From: Combretum micranthum
Lineage: Eukaryota; Streptophyta; Magnoliopsida; Myrtales; Combretaceae
Direction of reading: 5' to 3'
Assembly: GCA_024138025.1 (NCBI GenBank)
Contig: JAMXBD010000639.1
Coordinates: 1-64,000 of the forward strand
DNA length: 64,000 nt
In this document: positions 34,975-46,566 of the stretch, piece by piece
Layout: each line of letters opens with the position of its first letter
How positions within the stretch are numbered: the stretch's first letter is position 1
The notes under the pieces: generated by a model
Seen by the model: the letters and a program-made list of their open reading frames with translations, nothing else
The model's database searches: none
Told to the model about the DNA's origin: nothing
Program-made: the position numbers and the translations under genes

Positions 34975-35670
34975 TAGAGAGAAGAGGAGAGGAGAGAAAG
35001 TGGCTTAAAGATTGAGAGAAAAATTGGAAAAAGAGAGGGAATTGTTGAGGGAGGAGGGGGTATGGGGTGGTTAGTGTATGGTCGTTGCCATTTAATGGAG
35101 AGAGTGAGAGAGAGTACATTAGTTGTTAAAGAAAAGTATATTGAGTATGGTGTTAAGTAAGAAGTGTGTAAAAATAGGTACGGTGTAAGAATAGAATGAT
35201 AAAAGTGATTAAGTGAATAGTAAATAAAGTACAATGAATAAGACAAATAATACTGGTTGAAAATACAATACGTGTAAAATTCAGTTCAACTAACATTTTT
35301 ATAATTTGATAAAATATACTAATATATTTAAAAACTAATTTAATATTATTTTATTATTAATTGTTATCCAGTTATGTTGCCTTGTTTGGCATGTTGACAA
35401 TCTTGGATGAAGTTGTATTATTTAAGGTTTCAGAACGATTAGGATTTTGAAAACTTTTTTCATTTTAGGGAGGAGTTGTCCAAAACATTTTATTTATAAG
35501 ATTTCTATATTTATTTAATTCATCTGACATTGTGGGGTTACTTTGCTATGTTCGATTAAGTCTAGGGTTCTTAGGGTTTAGGGTTTACTTGAATTAATTT
35601 TAGGGTTTTGGTCCTAGTTTCAATTCCAAGGTTTGTATTAGAACTAATTGAAAATTCTAAGGGTTTACTG
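34975..35670 (-). repeat. Decayed LTR remnant around the 31806 insertion
   Basis: Order of features matches the U3 side of a minus-strand LTR of this group: purine-rich tract, AAGTACAATGAATAAGACAA, a gap of AT-rich DNA, then TAGGGTTTAGGGTTTA and a degraded end AGGGTTTACTG near 35670. Boundaries uncertain. Confidence 0.45.
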
Positions 35671-37361
35671 TTCAGGTACCCATTTAAAATTTTATGTAAA
35701 GTTAATATTCTAAATTTGATATTTTCCATATTTGGAAATATGATCTTACTATATATTGCAAGATAATATAAACCAAGTAAAATTTGAAAATGGTTATTAT
35801 TTGTGAATCATGTGTCATTTTCCTTATAACATAATTTTTTTAACTTGTTAAATAATATACCTCTATATATTGCAATATTTCTTTAGATTTTTTTTTCTTA
35901 TAGTGTCATTAAAAAACTCTTATGAAATTATTCAAAAAGTCTCTATCAATCTTAGGATTGAAAGATTTATATTGACTAAGTCACGTACCTAAATTGAGAA
36001 AGGAATTTTTCAAGAATGTCATGAAGAATTTTTAGGACACTACAAAAGAAAATTTAAACAAATGTTATAACTATTTAAAATTTTTGAAAATTCATGTTAT
36101 AAGACAAATGGCACTTGATTTACAAGTTATAATCTTTTTCAAATTTTGTTTGCTCTATTTTATCATAGAGTACATAATAAGACCTTATTTTTGAATAAAA
36201 TTGACATTGAGAGTTTTCTAGTGATATAAGATTTGATAAAAATCGAACATTACATGTGAAAAATTATTTATGGCCAAGCTTATCATATATAAAAAAAAAA
36301 TTTCTTTTTATTTCTAAAATAATATATCAATTAAAAAATCTAAAATTAATTTACAATGAATTAATACATAACTTTCCTTTAATTTTTAATCAATTAATTA
36401 GTAAATAGATAGTAAAATGCATTAAAACTAAAGTATATACACCAAAATACAATTAAAACTAAAGTATATGCGCTAAAATGCAAAAACTTATAATTGTGTT
36501 AACTTTTCTGCTAATAAAGACACTATATTGAAACTAAAAAAACTAAATCACTAAAATTAAAAGTTTAGATACTAAATTGCAAAAAATCAAATGTACATGC
36601 ACTTCTAGTGCCTTTATCCAAATTATATTTAATGATATGGATATTTTTTTTCCTTACATGGTACAAAGTGTATACATATATACATAAAGACAATAATGAA
36701 TGTCTCTGTTATTGCTTTGTATTGTTCTATCTTCTTTGAAAGACAACTGTACTAGTTGCTCATTTTCGACATGGGAATAACCACAAAAAAAAAAAAAAAA
36801 CAGTTTTAAGAGTTCTTTGAACTCAATAGAGATACACACACACACATATATATATATATCAATTAATATAATGTAGACCTAAATAACAACTAATGGAAAA
36901 AATAAGTAGTTATTAATAAGACAATTAATAAATAGCCTTTTTTCCCGGATAATAAAAAAGTTGGGCTTATAAAAAATAATTTACAAATTTAACAATACCT
37001 AATGAAACCTAATATGATAGTGAATTTCTTTAGAAGTAAAGTTTTTCTTATAGGAAGCCAATTTAGGATTCTTAAAATTATAATGCCTAACTCTTAGGTT
37101 TAAAGAAATTTGGAAATTGATTAAGAGAAAATTCATCTAACTGAAAAAATCCAAATTTATCCAAGTCAATGCACAATTTGAGTCAACTCATATCAATTGG
37201 CATGAGGGTCAATTCATGAAGCCCCTGAATCGCACTAACATTACTTAGACAACACCGAACTATTACTGGCCCATTGGTTTGGTCTGCTTCAATGACAAGT
37301 GAATAATTATTATTATCATCATCATCATCATCATCACTACACTAGTGGCCTCAGTAAAAAA
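35671..37361. other. AT-rich gene-free stretch
   Basis: No coding potential or known element seen. It contains an AC/AT microsatellite (about 36829-36860) and an ATT/ATC microsatellite (about 37305-37335). Confidence 0.5.
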
Positions 37362-37730
37362 GGTAAACTATATAGAAATGCATTTAAGTTTAACGATAAA
37401 TTCATTTAAGGTATCAACATTTCGAGTAGTTAAAGAAAGGAATTAACATTTGAAGATAAATGCATTTAAGGTATCAACATTTAAAGTGGTCAAAAAAAGA
37501 CATCAACATTTTGCAAAGTAAATCAAAAATGTATCAATATTTGACTATTAATAAAACATTAAGAAAATTTAATTGAAAACTAATCCAAATATTGGTACTC
37601 TAGCAGAATTTTATAGACTATTGATACCTTATTTGATTTACTTTGCCAAATATTGATTCCCCTTTTTAATAATTTGAAACATTGATACCTTAAATGAAAC
37701 TACATTGATATCTTTTAACGTAAATTACCC
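37362..37730. mobile_element. MITE-like inverted-repeat element
   Basis: Two arms of about 170 bp are imperfect reverse complements. Left reads CATTTAAGGTATCAACATTT and GCAAAGTAAATCAAA. The right arm inverted gives the same words in the same order. Ends are about GGTAAACTA and AATTTACC(C). Both flanks read TAAAAAA, a possible but low-complexity TSD. Confidence 0.6.
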
Positions 37731-38066
37731 TAAAAAAAGTGTGGGATTAAATAGGAAACCCCATTAACCTAACTTTAAAAAAATAATAAAATTTCGATTA
37801 TTCTTATAGTTCAATATTCATAACCCAATATAGGAATAACATGGTATATATGTGTATAAATATAAAGGATTGAATTGTTCATAATTATCATTATACTAAT
37901 ACACAACAAACATTTTAATTGATTATACTTACATTACATTCAAAACTTTCATTATGAGTGATTCACTATCCTAAGTACATAGTGACTTGTACTTTGAATG
38001 CTAGGATAGACATTAAACATGACCAATACTTAAAAAACTACTTAACTTATGCTTAAGAGTGCATGG
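37731..38066. other. Gene-free spacer
   Basis: AT-rich, no recognisable feature up to the LTR that follows; ends in the TSD CATGG (38062-38066). Confidence 0.5.
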
Positions 38067-38766
38067 TGTAAACCCCTAAATTTTCGGAATCGGTTTAGCA
38101 TAAAAACCCTAACCGGAAGTCAAACGAAACCCTAAAGGTCAACAAAACCCTAGTTTACCGTATCAATCTAAGTCCGGCATTGCCGTTTTCTTTGGCCCGG
38201 AAAAACGAAGTTGGGTTAATAGCTCAAATAGCTCGTAATAACCATAGGTTTTATAAAAGTTTCAGTTTCGCGAATTCGGATGTCCTTCGAACCCGATCGG
38301 ACGCAGTTCTCGAAAAACGTGTCCGGAAGCCCGGACTAGTAAAAATATTCCGAATATACCGTTAGACTCGTAAAAATATAAGTTTTCCAAAAATATCAAT
38401 TTCATAATTTTTCGGTAAGTAAAAATAACAGATATAGCTATTATACGCGTATTTTCTTACTACCGGTACTTTAATTGTCATATCTACTTTACATTACACT
38501 ATTCATTACTATTCTACACTATTCTTTTATCTCTACTTTTTCTTACACCTACTCTTACACTCTACATAACCTATATCTTAACTTTTTACCTTTCCCATAA
38601 CTTTATATCACATCTACCTTACTTATTACATCTTTTATTTAACAAAATACAAAAATTAAATCACTCCCTCTCTCCTCTCAAAAGTGGCCGGCACTCTCTC
38701 TCTCTCTTCCCTCTCCATTTGTTTTAATTTATTTATTTTATCACACAAAAATCACTCCCATTTTCC

Positions 38767-38774
38767 TATAAATA
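38767..38774 (+). promoter_or_regulatory. TATA box
   Basis: TATAAATA, followed by CCCCCTCCTC and CACTTCTTTCACAC. Confidence 0.75.
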
Positions 38775-39212
38775 CCCCCTCCTCTTTCACTTCTTTCACA
38801 CCACTTCTATACTAAAATTACTCTCTCAAAATCTCTCTAGAATTTCTCTCCAAGAAGCTCTTCAAGAAGTTCTCTTTAGGCTCATCTCTTTAGGTAAAAG
38901 TTCTTCAAGAAGTCTCCATGTTCATCTACTTAGTATGAGCTTAGTGTATGTTTTCTAAAACCATGAAGGTTAAGAAAGCAACATTAGATTCATACTTTGT
39001 TTTTGTTCATAATATCAATTTCTTTATGTTCCTTTATGTTCCTTATATTTCCTTTATGTTCTTCATATTTCTTTTATGTTCATAACTATCTACTATATCT
39101 AAATAACTATATACATATTCTTTAGAGCATATAAGCTCATAATCTTGCAATTTATTTACCTTTCATGCAATTTATTTACTTCAATGCAATTTATTTATTT
39201 CAAGTTGTTTAT

Positions 39213-39329
39213 AAGACTAGTCTCTAGTCTTAGACTTGTCCTAATCAAGTCAAAACAAGTTTTTCTTCTTTCATTTTATGGGACTAGTTTATTTCTTAGT
39301 CCCGGGAGCCTTGAAAAAGCTAAGACTCC
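39213..39329 (+). other. Four-hairpin block
   Basis: AAGACTA/TAGTCTT, GACTTG/CAAGTC, GGGACTA/TAGTCCC (39280-39303), GGAGCCTT/AAGACTCC. Confidence 0.6.
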
Positions 39330-41169
39330 AATACTTGATTTTATTATTTATGCTTTATGTTACTTTTTTATTATTATTCTCATAATCATGTTCATTTAGA
39401 ATGTTGTCCAAAAGTTTTGTTCTCTAAAGATAATGAAATAAAAGAAGACTTTTTGTCACTTAGGAAAAGTTTATGTGAAACATAAAAATATAAGATAACA
39501 AAAATAAACTCATTCATTTTCAAGTTACAAAAAGAATTCACTATAATTTAGAAACTATTTTTACTTAAAAGCTAGTTAAATCTTTGTTACTTTACTTTGC
39601 TTTTCAAAAGAAATATTTTGTTGACAAAAATGGTTCTTTTCATAAAGAAAATAAGATGGATGACTAAGGAAATTTTTAAAAAGACCTTGCAAATAGGCAA
39701 AGAAAATTTGGTTTGAAAAGAATAAAATTTTCACTTTTCAAGTTACAAGAAGTTAATAAGATTATAGAAATTAGTTTTTCTACAAAAAGTCCTTAATTGT
39801 TCCACTTTGTTTTTACAAGGAAACCAAATTTTCATGCATGAGTAATTGTTTTTGGAAATGGAGACATGAGAAAAAGAATGAGAAATATCAAGTAAAGATT
39901 TTTGCAAAACAAGTAAACAAAGGAATTTACACAAGAAAATAAGAAAAGCATATTTTCTAGAAAAACTTCAAAAATATATAGTAACTTAGAAAGTAGAAAA
40001 TTTTATTTTCAAAAGTCACTTAGAAAAAGATAAATAAAACCAACATAAAACATTTTTAGAAAACAAAATAAAAAGGTATTCATTTCAAAGAAATTCACAA
40101 AAATTTCCGAAAAGCTTCAAACCGACATTGTTTTACTTAAGAAAAATAATTTGGACAACAAGACATTTGAGCATGCTTAAGTATGAGTTACATAGTCATA
40201 AAAAGAGAATTTTCCAACCATATAGATAACTAAGTATTTATCAAACAAATTTTGATTTCTTGAACCAAAGTTGTTTTTACTTGAAAATCCGTGGTAATTT
40301 TGTCACCAGTTTTTCGGAGCCTATGTGGCTTTGTTTGTGGGAAATAATTTTAGAAATGGGTAGATCTTTTCGAGTAGATAGAAATCGGTATATTATATGC
40401 GCGATTCCGAGTTAAAATGACCAAGTTATGGCCATTTTAAGTTGGAACATCTTCCATACGAACTTTAACGTTCTTTGACATTGTTTTGTCAAAATTCAAG
40501 AAGATCTTCAAGAAAAACTCATTGTGGGTATTTTCTTTGGTTAGGTGACCCCGAGGAAGGATTTCTTCACCCCGAGAACTATTACGATTAGTGGAGTGTG
40601 TGAACGACTCATCCGCTTAGAGGAATAGACGACAATGGCATCGTGAGTTTATTTCCATTAAATGCTACACTTGTTGTGCTTGTAAATTAGTTGCACTAGA
40701 GTTAGAAAAGATAAACCGATATGCATGTAAAATAATTCCTTGAAAGATTCTAAGAATATCGAAGCCCGAATTGTTCTAAGTGATTGTTTTAGTTAATATT
40801 GATTTGTGTGAAATTCCTTGATCACCATAAAGTTGAAAATAATTATGTTATGACTTTATAAATTAATGAACTCATGCATACCACGAAGTGAGTCACATTA
40901 CATGGTTGGGATATTATCCTTGGGTGAGAAGGATAGTAGGCTCATGTCGAAAGCAACACTTGGCGGAAGATCCGAAAGCGATTGCTTGGCGGCTTAATGG
41001 AATATGCTTGGCGGTTGATCCGAAAGCAAGGTCAAATCAAGTAGGTTCGGAATACTTGGCGATGAGTGCTCGCAAGTATAAAAGTTTTTATTGAATGCTT
41101 GGCGATGTGTGCTCGCAAGCTTAAATTTTCTATCATCAAATCTACTTGTTTTGAGTATCACCAAACCCC

Positions 41170-41219
41170 GAATGGAGGGCGTAAATCCATTCAACATATA
41201 GTTCCCGGAAAGCTATATG
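41170..41219 (+). other. Paired hairpins Y and X, variant stems
   Basis: Y: GAATGGA/TCCATTC, X: CATATAG/CTATATG around TTCCCGGAAAG. Both stems differ from the type I LTRs by paired changes. Confidence 0.65.
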
Positions 41220-41354
41220 ATTGTTTGCCCACGTGTTTGATGCATTACATATGTGTGATTAACCAACTTGTTTGAATCTTGTTACAAGAAGTTATTTATG
41301 GAAATAGTTCTCACTAAGCCTATTAGCTTATACCCCGATAGCTACCTTTTGCAG

Positions 41355-41395
41355 TTCCGTACTTATGGCTAAGGCCACGTGGACCATGTGGGCAG
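41355..41395 (+). other. Micro-exon
   Basis: 41 nt (one base shorter before the ATG), ATG at 41365, ten codons (MAKATWTMWA) plus one base, donor GCAG/GTAATC. Confidence 0.5.
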
Positions 41396-41722
41396 GTAAT
41401 CCCTTTTGAATATTAGAACTCTGGATAAAGTATATCATAGTATTAGCATGCAATATTTATATAATAGCTTAGTAATTTAGGGAATTGTTCCTAAGTATGC
41501 ACAGTCTTTGCTATGAACAAATATTCATTGTGAATCCTCTTTTCTTAATATGTTTTTATATCTCCTTAAGCTTCATTATTCCATATATGGTCCTCTAAAA
41601 TTGTGAAAGTAAGCCTTACACTTAATATAAAAGCTTTTGGAAATGACTAAGGTTGTCATACTTAAGCTTTAATATTGAGTGTGGCGGACTGTCACGTTTA
41701 GGGTACCCGTTGGGGCGTGACA

Positions 41723-42834
41723 CATGGTCATCTTGAACGAAAGAGCGACACCCTTATTAGAGTCATAAGGCTCTAACACGATACTTAGGCACTTAAGTCC
41801 AGCTAATTCAAGGTAGGGGGTTTTTAATATCAGCATATGGTTAACCCTCTAAAATGATTTTGCATTCAAGAGTGGTATAGAGGAGTAGGACTCATCGAAA
41901 CATCAGGTATTGAATGATTAGACTGATTAATGTCTAAATAATGACTATTAACCTAAGGTGAGGATAGTTTCCTTCCCATTCTCTTCCCGTCAATTAGGCA
42001 TCAACTTGTCTTATCAACCCCTTAAGTAGATGCATCTACTTAGGACCCATTCTGTTCACTATCGTGTTGCTAGGGCGATGAGTACTCCATTGTTGTTTGT
42101 TGAATCTTAATTAATGATATAAATTAATGGGGTACTGATTGCCAAATTAGGTTTGTGTGTACACATCGCATGTGCTTATGTCACTATGTACTAGGCTTTA
42201 TAGCTCAATTCCTTTTATTATTTTAGATTTTGATGATGAGACTTATGATGATGCTAATGATGTTCATCATTATGATTATATGGGGTATGGGTCTAACGTC
42301 ATGGTGTGGCTTGCAGACAATGATTATTAGATCTACTAGATTCTTTTATCTATTTTGAGAGAATTTTCATATAGTAAGGCTTACTTATGTTTTGAAGAGA
42401 TACCTAATGCTCCATTCAATTTAGATATGATTTTGATACTCTTACGAGATCCTTTTATAATGTCTTTTATCACATATGACATTTTGAGCTATCTACTTTA
42501 ATGGGAATCAGGCCAATCAAGTTATAAGACTGATGAGTACAGGCCGAGCTCAAGAACTATAGAACCTTACGATGCAAGTTTTGTCTGACAATTTGGAGTC
42601 AGAAGAAGCTAATTTAGTTGATGTTCCATCCATATATTATGACTTCAATGAACTACACGTGTTAGTGCTTCAAAAGGATGAGCAGATGAAGACTGGATGT
42701 CATGGCATTAGGCTGCCACTTAGGCCGCCATCTTTGAATTATAGGCCGCCATCTTACTTTATAGGACAACAGCTTATGCATTTGGCTGACCTATCCTTTA
42801 TTATTTTCACTAGTTTTTAATAGTTTTTGCCTTG
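41723..42834. other. Unassigned sequence
   Basis: No gene or element recognised. Composition is less AT-rich than the neighbourhood. TAGGCCGCCAT is repeated near 42721-42760. Confidence 0.35.
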
Positions 42835-43177
42835 TTTAAGGGTTTTACTATAAATCACTTTTATGTAATAGACTCTTTAGTTTTTGGATATTATTGAAAC
42901 CCTAGTGAGAAGTTTCTCTTTGTTTTCTCTGTTGAAAATGTGACCCAAAATCGAATCAAAAGCTACCAGCTCTGATGCATTTTGGCCAACCTAAATTTGT
43001 CTTAGTGTTGGATTTTTTTTGTCGACTCTAGAAGGAGTAGCCTGGCTCTAAGCTGCCGGCCTACATGTCCTAAGCTATCGGCCTTTATGGCTAAGCTGTC
43101 GGCCTAAGTGCCAGCTTACATTTAAACTGTCAGCTTTTAGGATGGCTTTCATGCCATCCTTCTTTTCATCCTATAAC

Positions 43178-43255
<78 letters not shown>

Positions 43256-43494
43256 GTGTGTTGTTTCTAGGGTGTTAAGTGTGAAAAAGTGTGAGACACG
43301 AAATTGTATTGAGAGCTTTAGAGAGACTTGATTAGAATTGAGTAGTTCTCTCTCAAACTTGTATTCCAACTTCAATTATAGTGGATTTCTCCTCCTCTAC
43401 CCATGGTTTTTTTTTTCCGTAAATGATTTTCCAAGTAAATTCTTGTGTGTTCTTTATTTTCTTGTTGCTATTATTTTTGAATTTGTTTCTAACA
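42835..43494 (+). repeat. Probable copia-type LTR remnant
   Basis: The right end has the usual layout of plant copia LTRs: GAGAGCTTTAGAGAG, GTGGATTTCTCCTCC, CCATGG, then TTCTTGTGTGTTCTT and an end TTTCTAACA at 43494. The left limit is a guess. It holds three or four units of CTAAGCTGYCGGCCTA (43020-43130) and a TG microsatellite. Confidence 0.35.
43176..43261. repeat. TA/TG microsatellite
   Basis: A TA run followed by about 30 TG dinucleotides with two CG interruptions. Confidence 0.95.
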
Positions 43495-43610
43495 TTCTCT
43501 TACCAATCACTTTGTTTGATTGTGGCAAGATCCATTCTTATCGATCCTTGCGATCATTGTGAACAACTCGTTCTTATCAATATATTTACAGATTGTAGCA
43601 AATAAATCGT

Positions 43611-44070
43611 GATCCCTATTTCCTAAATCATATCGATCTAGGGTTAGCGTGTTTCGAGTTGATTTGGTGCATCATATCCTTATCAATGTCAATCATATCT
43701 TTTAATTTCTTGTATTCTAAACACAAAAACTATATAAAAATAGCATTTTTATGTTGTCTTAACATTCGATTTGTGAGATCTGCTGCATGCCCATTTGAGA
43801 TCACTTTGTCTAAGTTTTATCTAAGTGAGGGTGGGAAATTTTATTCCAAAAGATTATGTGCCTAAAACCTTAGACACAGTGATCTCAAAGAGGCATGTAG
43901 CAGATCTCACAAATCGAATGATGAGACAAAATAAAAATGTTATTTTATATGGTTTTTGTATTTAGAATATAAGAAATTAAAAGATGTGATCGAAGTTGAT
44001 AAGGATATGACGCACCAAATCAACTAGAAATATGCTAACCCTAGATCAATATTACTCAAGAAATAGGGAT
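43611..44070. mobile_element. Foldback element, arms about 205 bp
   Basis: Arms 43611-43820 and 43866-44070 are inverted copies with roughly one difference per ten bases (for example ATCTAGGGTTAGC and GATTTGGTGC in both), round a 45-bp loop. It begins ATCCCTATTT and ends AAATAGGGAT. The right end abuts an LTR start at 44071, so the TSD cannot be tested. Confidence 0.75.
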
Positions 44071-45561
44071 TGTCATGTCCTAAATGGTACCCTAAAAGTA
44101 ATATTCCACACACTTAATATCAAAGCTTAAGCATGACAACCTTACTCATTCCCAAAAGCTTCGATATTAAGTGTAACGTATGCTCTCACAAATTTACAGG
44201 ACCATACTTTGAAATATGAAGCTTAAGAAGATACGATAACAAATTAAGAAATGAAAATCATAATATTCATTTGTAATAATTGCCTTACAAGTCTTGGGGG
44301 CATTCCTCCGCCAAAATAACTATAGTCTATTACAAGAAATTTTCTATGAAGTCTACATTTAAATTAATGCTAAACTTCATCTAAAAATTCCTTTATCAAA
44401 AAGGAAAATACCTAACTGCAAGGTTCCCGTGGCCTCAACCACAAATAGCTAAACTACAAAAGATATCTATAGGGGTATAAGCTAATAGGCTTGTGAGAAT
44501 TATTTCTATAAGTAAATACTTAACTAGCAAAATTCAAACAAGTTGTTTTAGTTAAGTTATGCTTTCAATCATTACCGCCAAGCATATTAAGTCTACCCGG
44601 GTTGAGCCATGCTTTCGGATTACTGCCAAGCATTGGTTTAATTCCATGTCGCCAAGAAAACGCTTTCGGTCATAGCCGCCAAGTGTTGCTTTCAACCGTG
44701 TTACTATCCTTTTCACCCAAGGATAATACCCCATGCAATGTGACTCACTTCGTGGTATGCATGAATCGATTTATTTAGGATATCATAGTATCATTATTAT
44801 CAATTTTAAGCTGATCATAGAATTTTAGACATATCAAATTCTATACTAAGACAATCAATTCTTTATAATAAATTTCCACCTTGATATTCTTAGTATTCTT
44901 TCATACAACTTTACATGCATAGCATTTTTTCTTTCCTTAATTCTAGTGCATCTATACTACAAGCACAATCAACTACATAATTTAAGGAAATAAACTCACG
45001 TGGCCATTGCGATTCTTCTTCTAAATGGATGAGTATAAAGTTATGAGAAATATAAAAAGTAAAGAAAATAGGTTTGTAGAGTGTAAGAATAGGTGTTAGA
45101 AAAGTAGAGATAGTTGAATAGTATAGAATAGTAATAAATAGTATAATGTAAAGTAGATGTAACTAATAAGTACCGGTAGTAAGAAAATACGTGTACAAAT
45201 GCGATATAGATATTTTAGCTACCGAAAAATTATAGAGCTGATATTTATGAAAACCATATATTTTTACAAGTCTAACGGTATATGAATATTTTTACTATTC
45301 GAGTCTAGGACAGGTTTTTGAAAATTGTATTTGTTTGGGTACAAAACGAATTGCGGTTTTACTAATATGATATTTTTAAGATTTTTTATGTAATTACAAA
45401 CTATTTTACATACTAATCTCTACTTACTCACTTAGGGTTACAAACACGGGATTGCGGACTTAAGCTGTTACATCTAACTAGGGTTTTGTTGATTTTAGGA
45501 TTTTGGTTGACCTTCTAATTAGGGTTTAAGCTTAAACGATCGCAAAAATTTGGGGTATACA
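44071..45561 (-). mobile_element. LTR with a 2-kb internal deletion, type II cassette
   Basis: TGTCATGTCC at 44071 to GGGGTATACA at 45561. Near 45034 the sequence jumps from AAATGGATGAG (U5 side) to TATAAAGTTATG (U3 side), removing TATA, donor and hairpin block, about 2.0 kb compared with family A. It keeps the cassette (44715-44562) and a 42-nt micro-exon (44453-44412, GTG in place of ATG). Flanks GGGAT and ACCAC are not a TSD. Confidence 0.8.
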
Positions 45562-45852
45562 ACCACACCCCTACCTATAGGCTAACAAGTGCCAGTTGAT
45601 GCTGCTCAACTCACGCACATTGTGAATACCCTTTCAAGGGTAATTGCACAACAACACCAGAATATGTGTTAGGATTTGCATATGATACAAGCTAATGTTA
45701 AGGCTTAGAGATAGGGACACATAGACAAAATGGTAATGGAGGAAATGATGCCCAACATGTTGATGTTTTTAGCCTAAATAAGTTTGTAGATTTGGTGTAT
45801 AAGTTTAAGCCAAAGCCTGGGAAGCCAATTGAAGCTCAACTATGAATGGAGG
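45562..45852 (+). pseudogene. gag: gag fragment, N-terminal part
   Basis: Decayed plus-strand Ty3/gypsy gag. Words such as AAQLTHIVNTLSRVIAQQ (near 45600) and KPKPGKPIEAQL (near 45815) match the order seen in gag N-termini. Several stops are present, including TGA where the motif expects Trp. The reading resumes at 53804 once the insertion 45853-53798 and one TSD copy are left out. Confidence 0.7.
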
Positions 45853-46566
45853 TGTCATGCCCCAAAATAGGGCCTAGTAGTATCATCGTAGTCATCATAA
45901 CACGTGTACACCCGTAATATGAGAACCGTCTTGCAAGTCAGATATTACAAGACTCTATCTTATAATTGTTGCATGTATGTAGTCATACCAATATATTATA
46001 GAAATACTAAGGATTCCGATTTTCCTTAGTTTGTCAAAACCACAGAGAATTAGTATCCCTACTAAATAATGAATTGAGATCAAACCATAAAATACAAAAT
46101 CTAATCAATTATACAATTTATCTATTTATTCTTTGAGACCAATATAATCTATGAAAATCTTCAGCAAGGTCTTTTGATGTAGCACTCTTCACTCATGCTT
46201 AACCCAATCCCAGCTAACGTTATACCTGCACAAAGATTGTTGGAGGGTGAGCAAAACCACACGCTCAGTGAGATGATCTGATCAGTCCACATATCAAACA
46301 ATAGAAATCAAGTTTAATTAGCAAACATATGTAATGCAACAATCACGCATATGAACAAATACAAGCCTGGAGAATCCAGAGTCCAAAGCAGGATGGAGAT
46401 TTACCCCTCTCATCAGGGTTGAAGGAACCAGTAGTACATAGTCTATCCAGAAGAAGCCAAGCATACAGAGGAATCTACGATTTCTCGTATTAGGGTTATC
46501 GCTTTTAATATGATAGCTTAACAAACCATCCCCTATACATACCTTTAGCAACTCCCTAAGCATTAG

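Larger units (their letters stand above)
38067..41722 (+). mobile_element. Solo LTR of family A, type II cassette
   Basis: TGTAAACCCC to GGGGCGTGACA with a perfect TSD CATGG (38062-38066 and 41723-41727). TATA 38767-38774, donor TTTAG/GTAAAAG at 38894, hairpin block 39213-39329, a run of ATGCAATTTATTTACTTC repeats just before it, cassette about 40925-41145, hairpins Y and X 41170-41219, acceptor TTTTGCAG at 41354, micro-exon 41355-41395, donor at 41396. Proposed intron 1 is 2461 nt. Most of it is close to the LTRs of the complete element, but the cassette is the type II kind. Confidence 0.95.

Noticed and set aside
35560..35590. Interstitial telomere repeat (TTTAGGG)
   Set aside because: Only about two units and part of the U3 start typical of these LTRs.
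36654..36845. Small protein with a Phe run
   Set aside because: Created by a poly-A tract read on the other strand.
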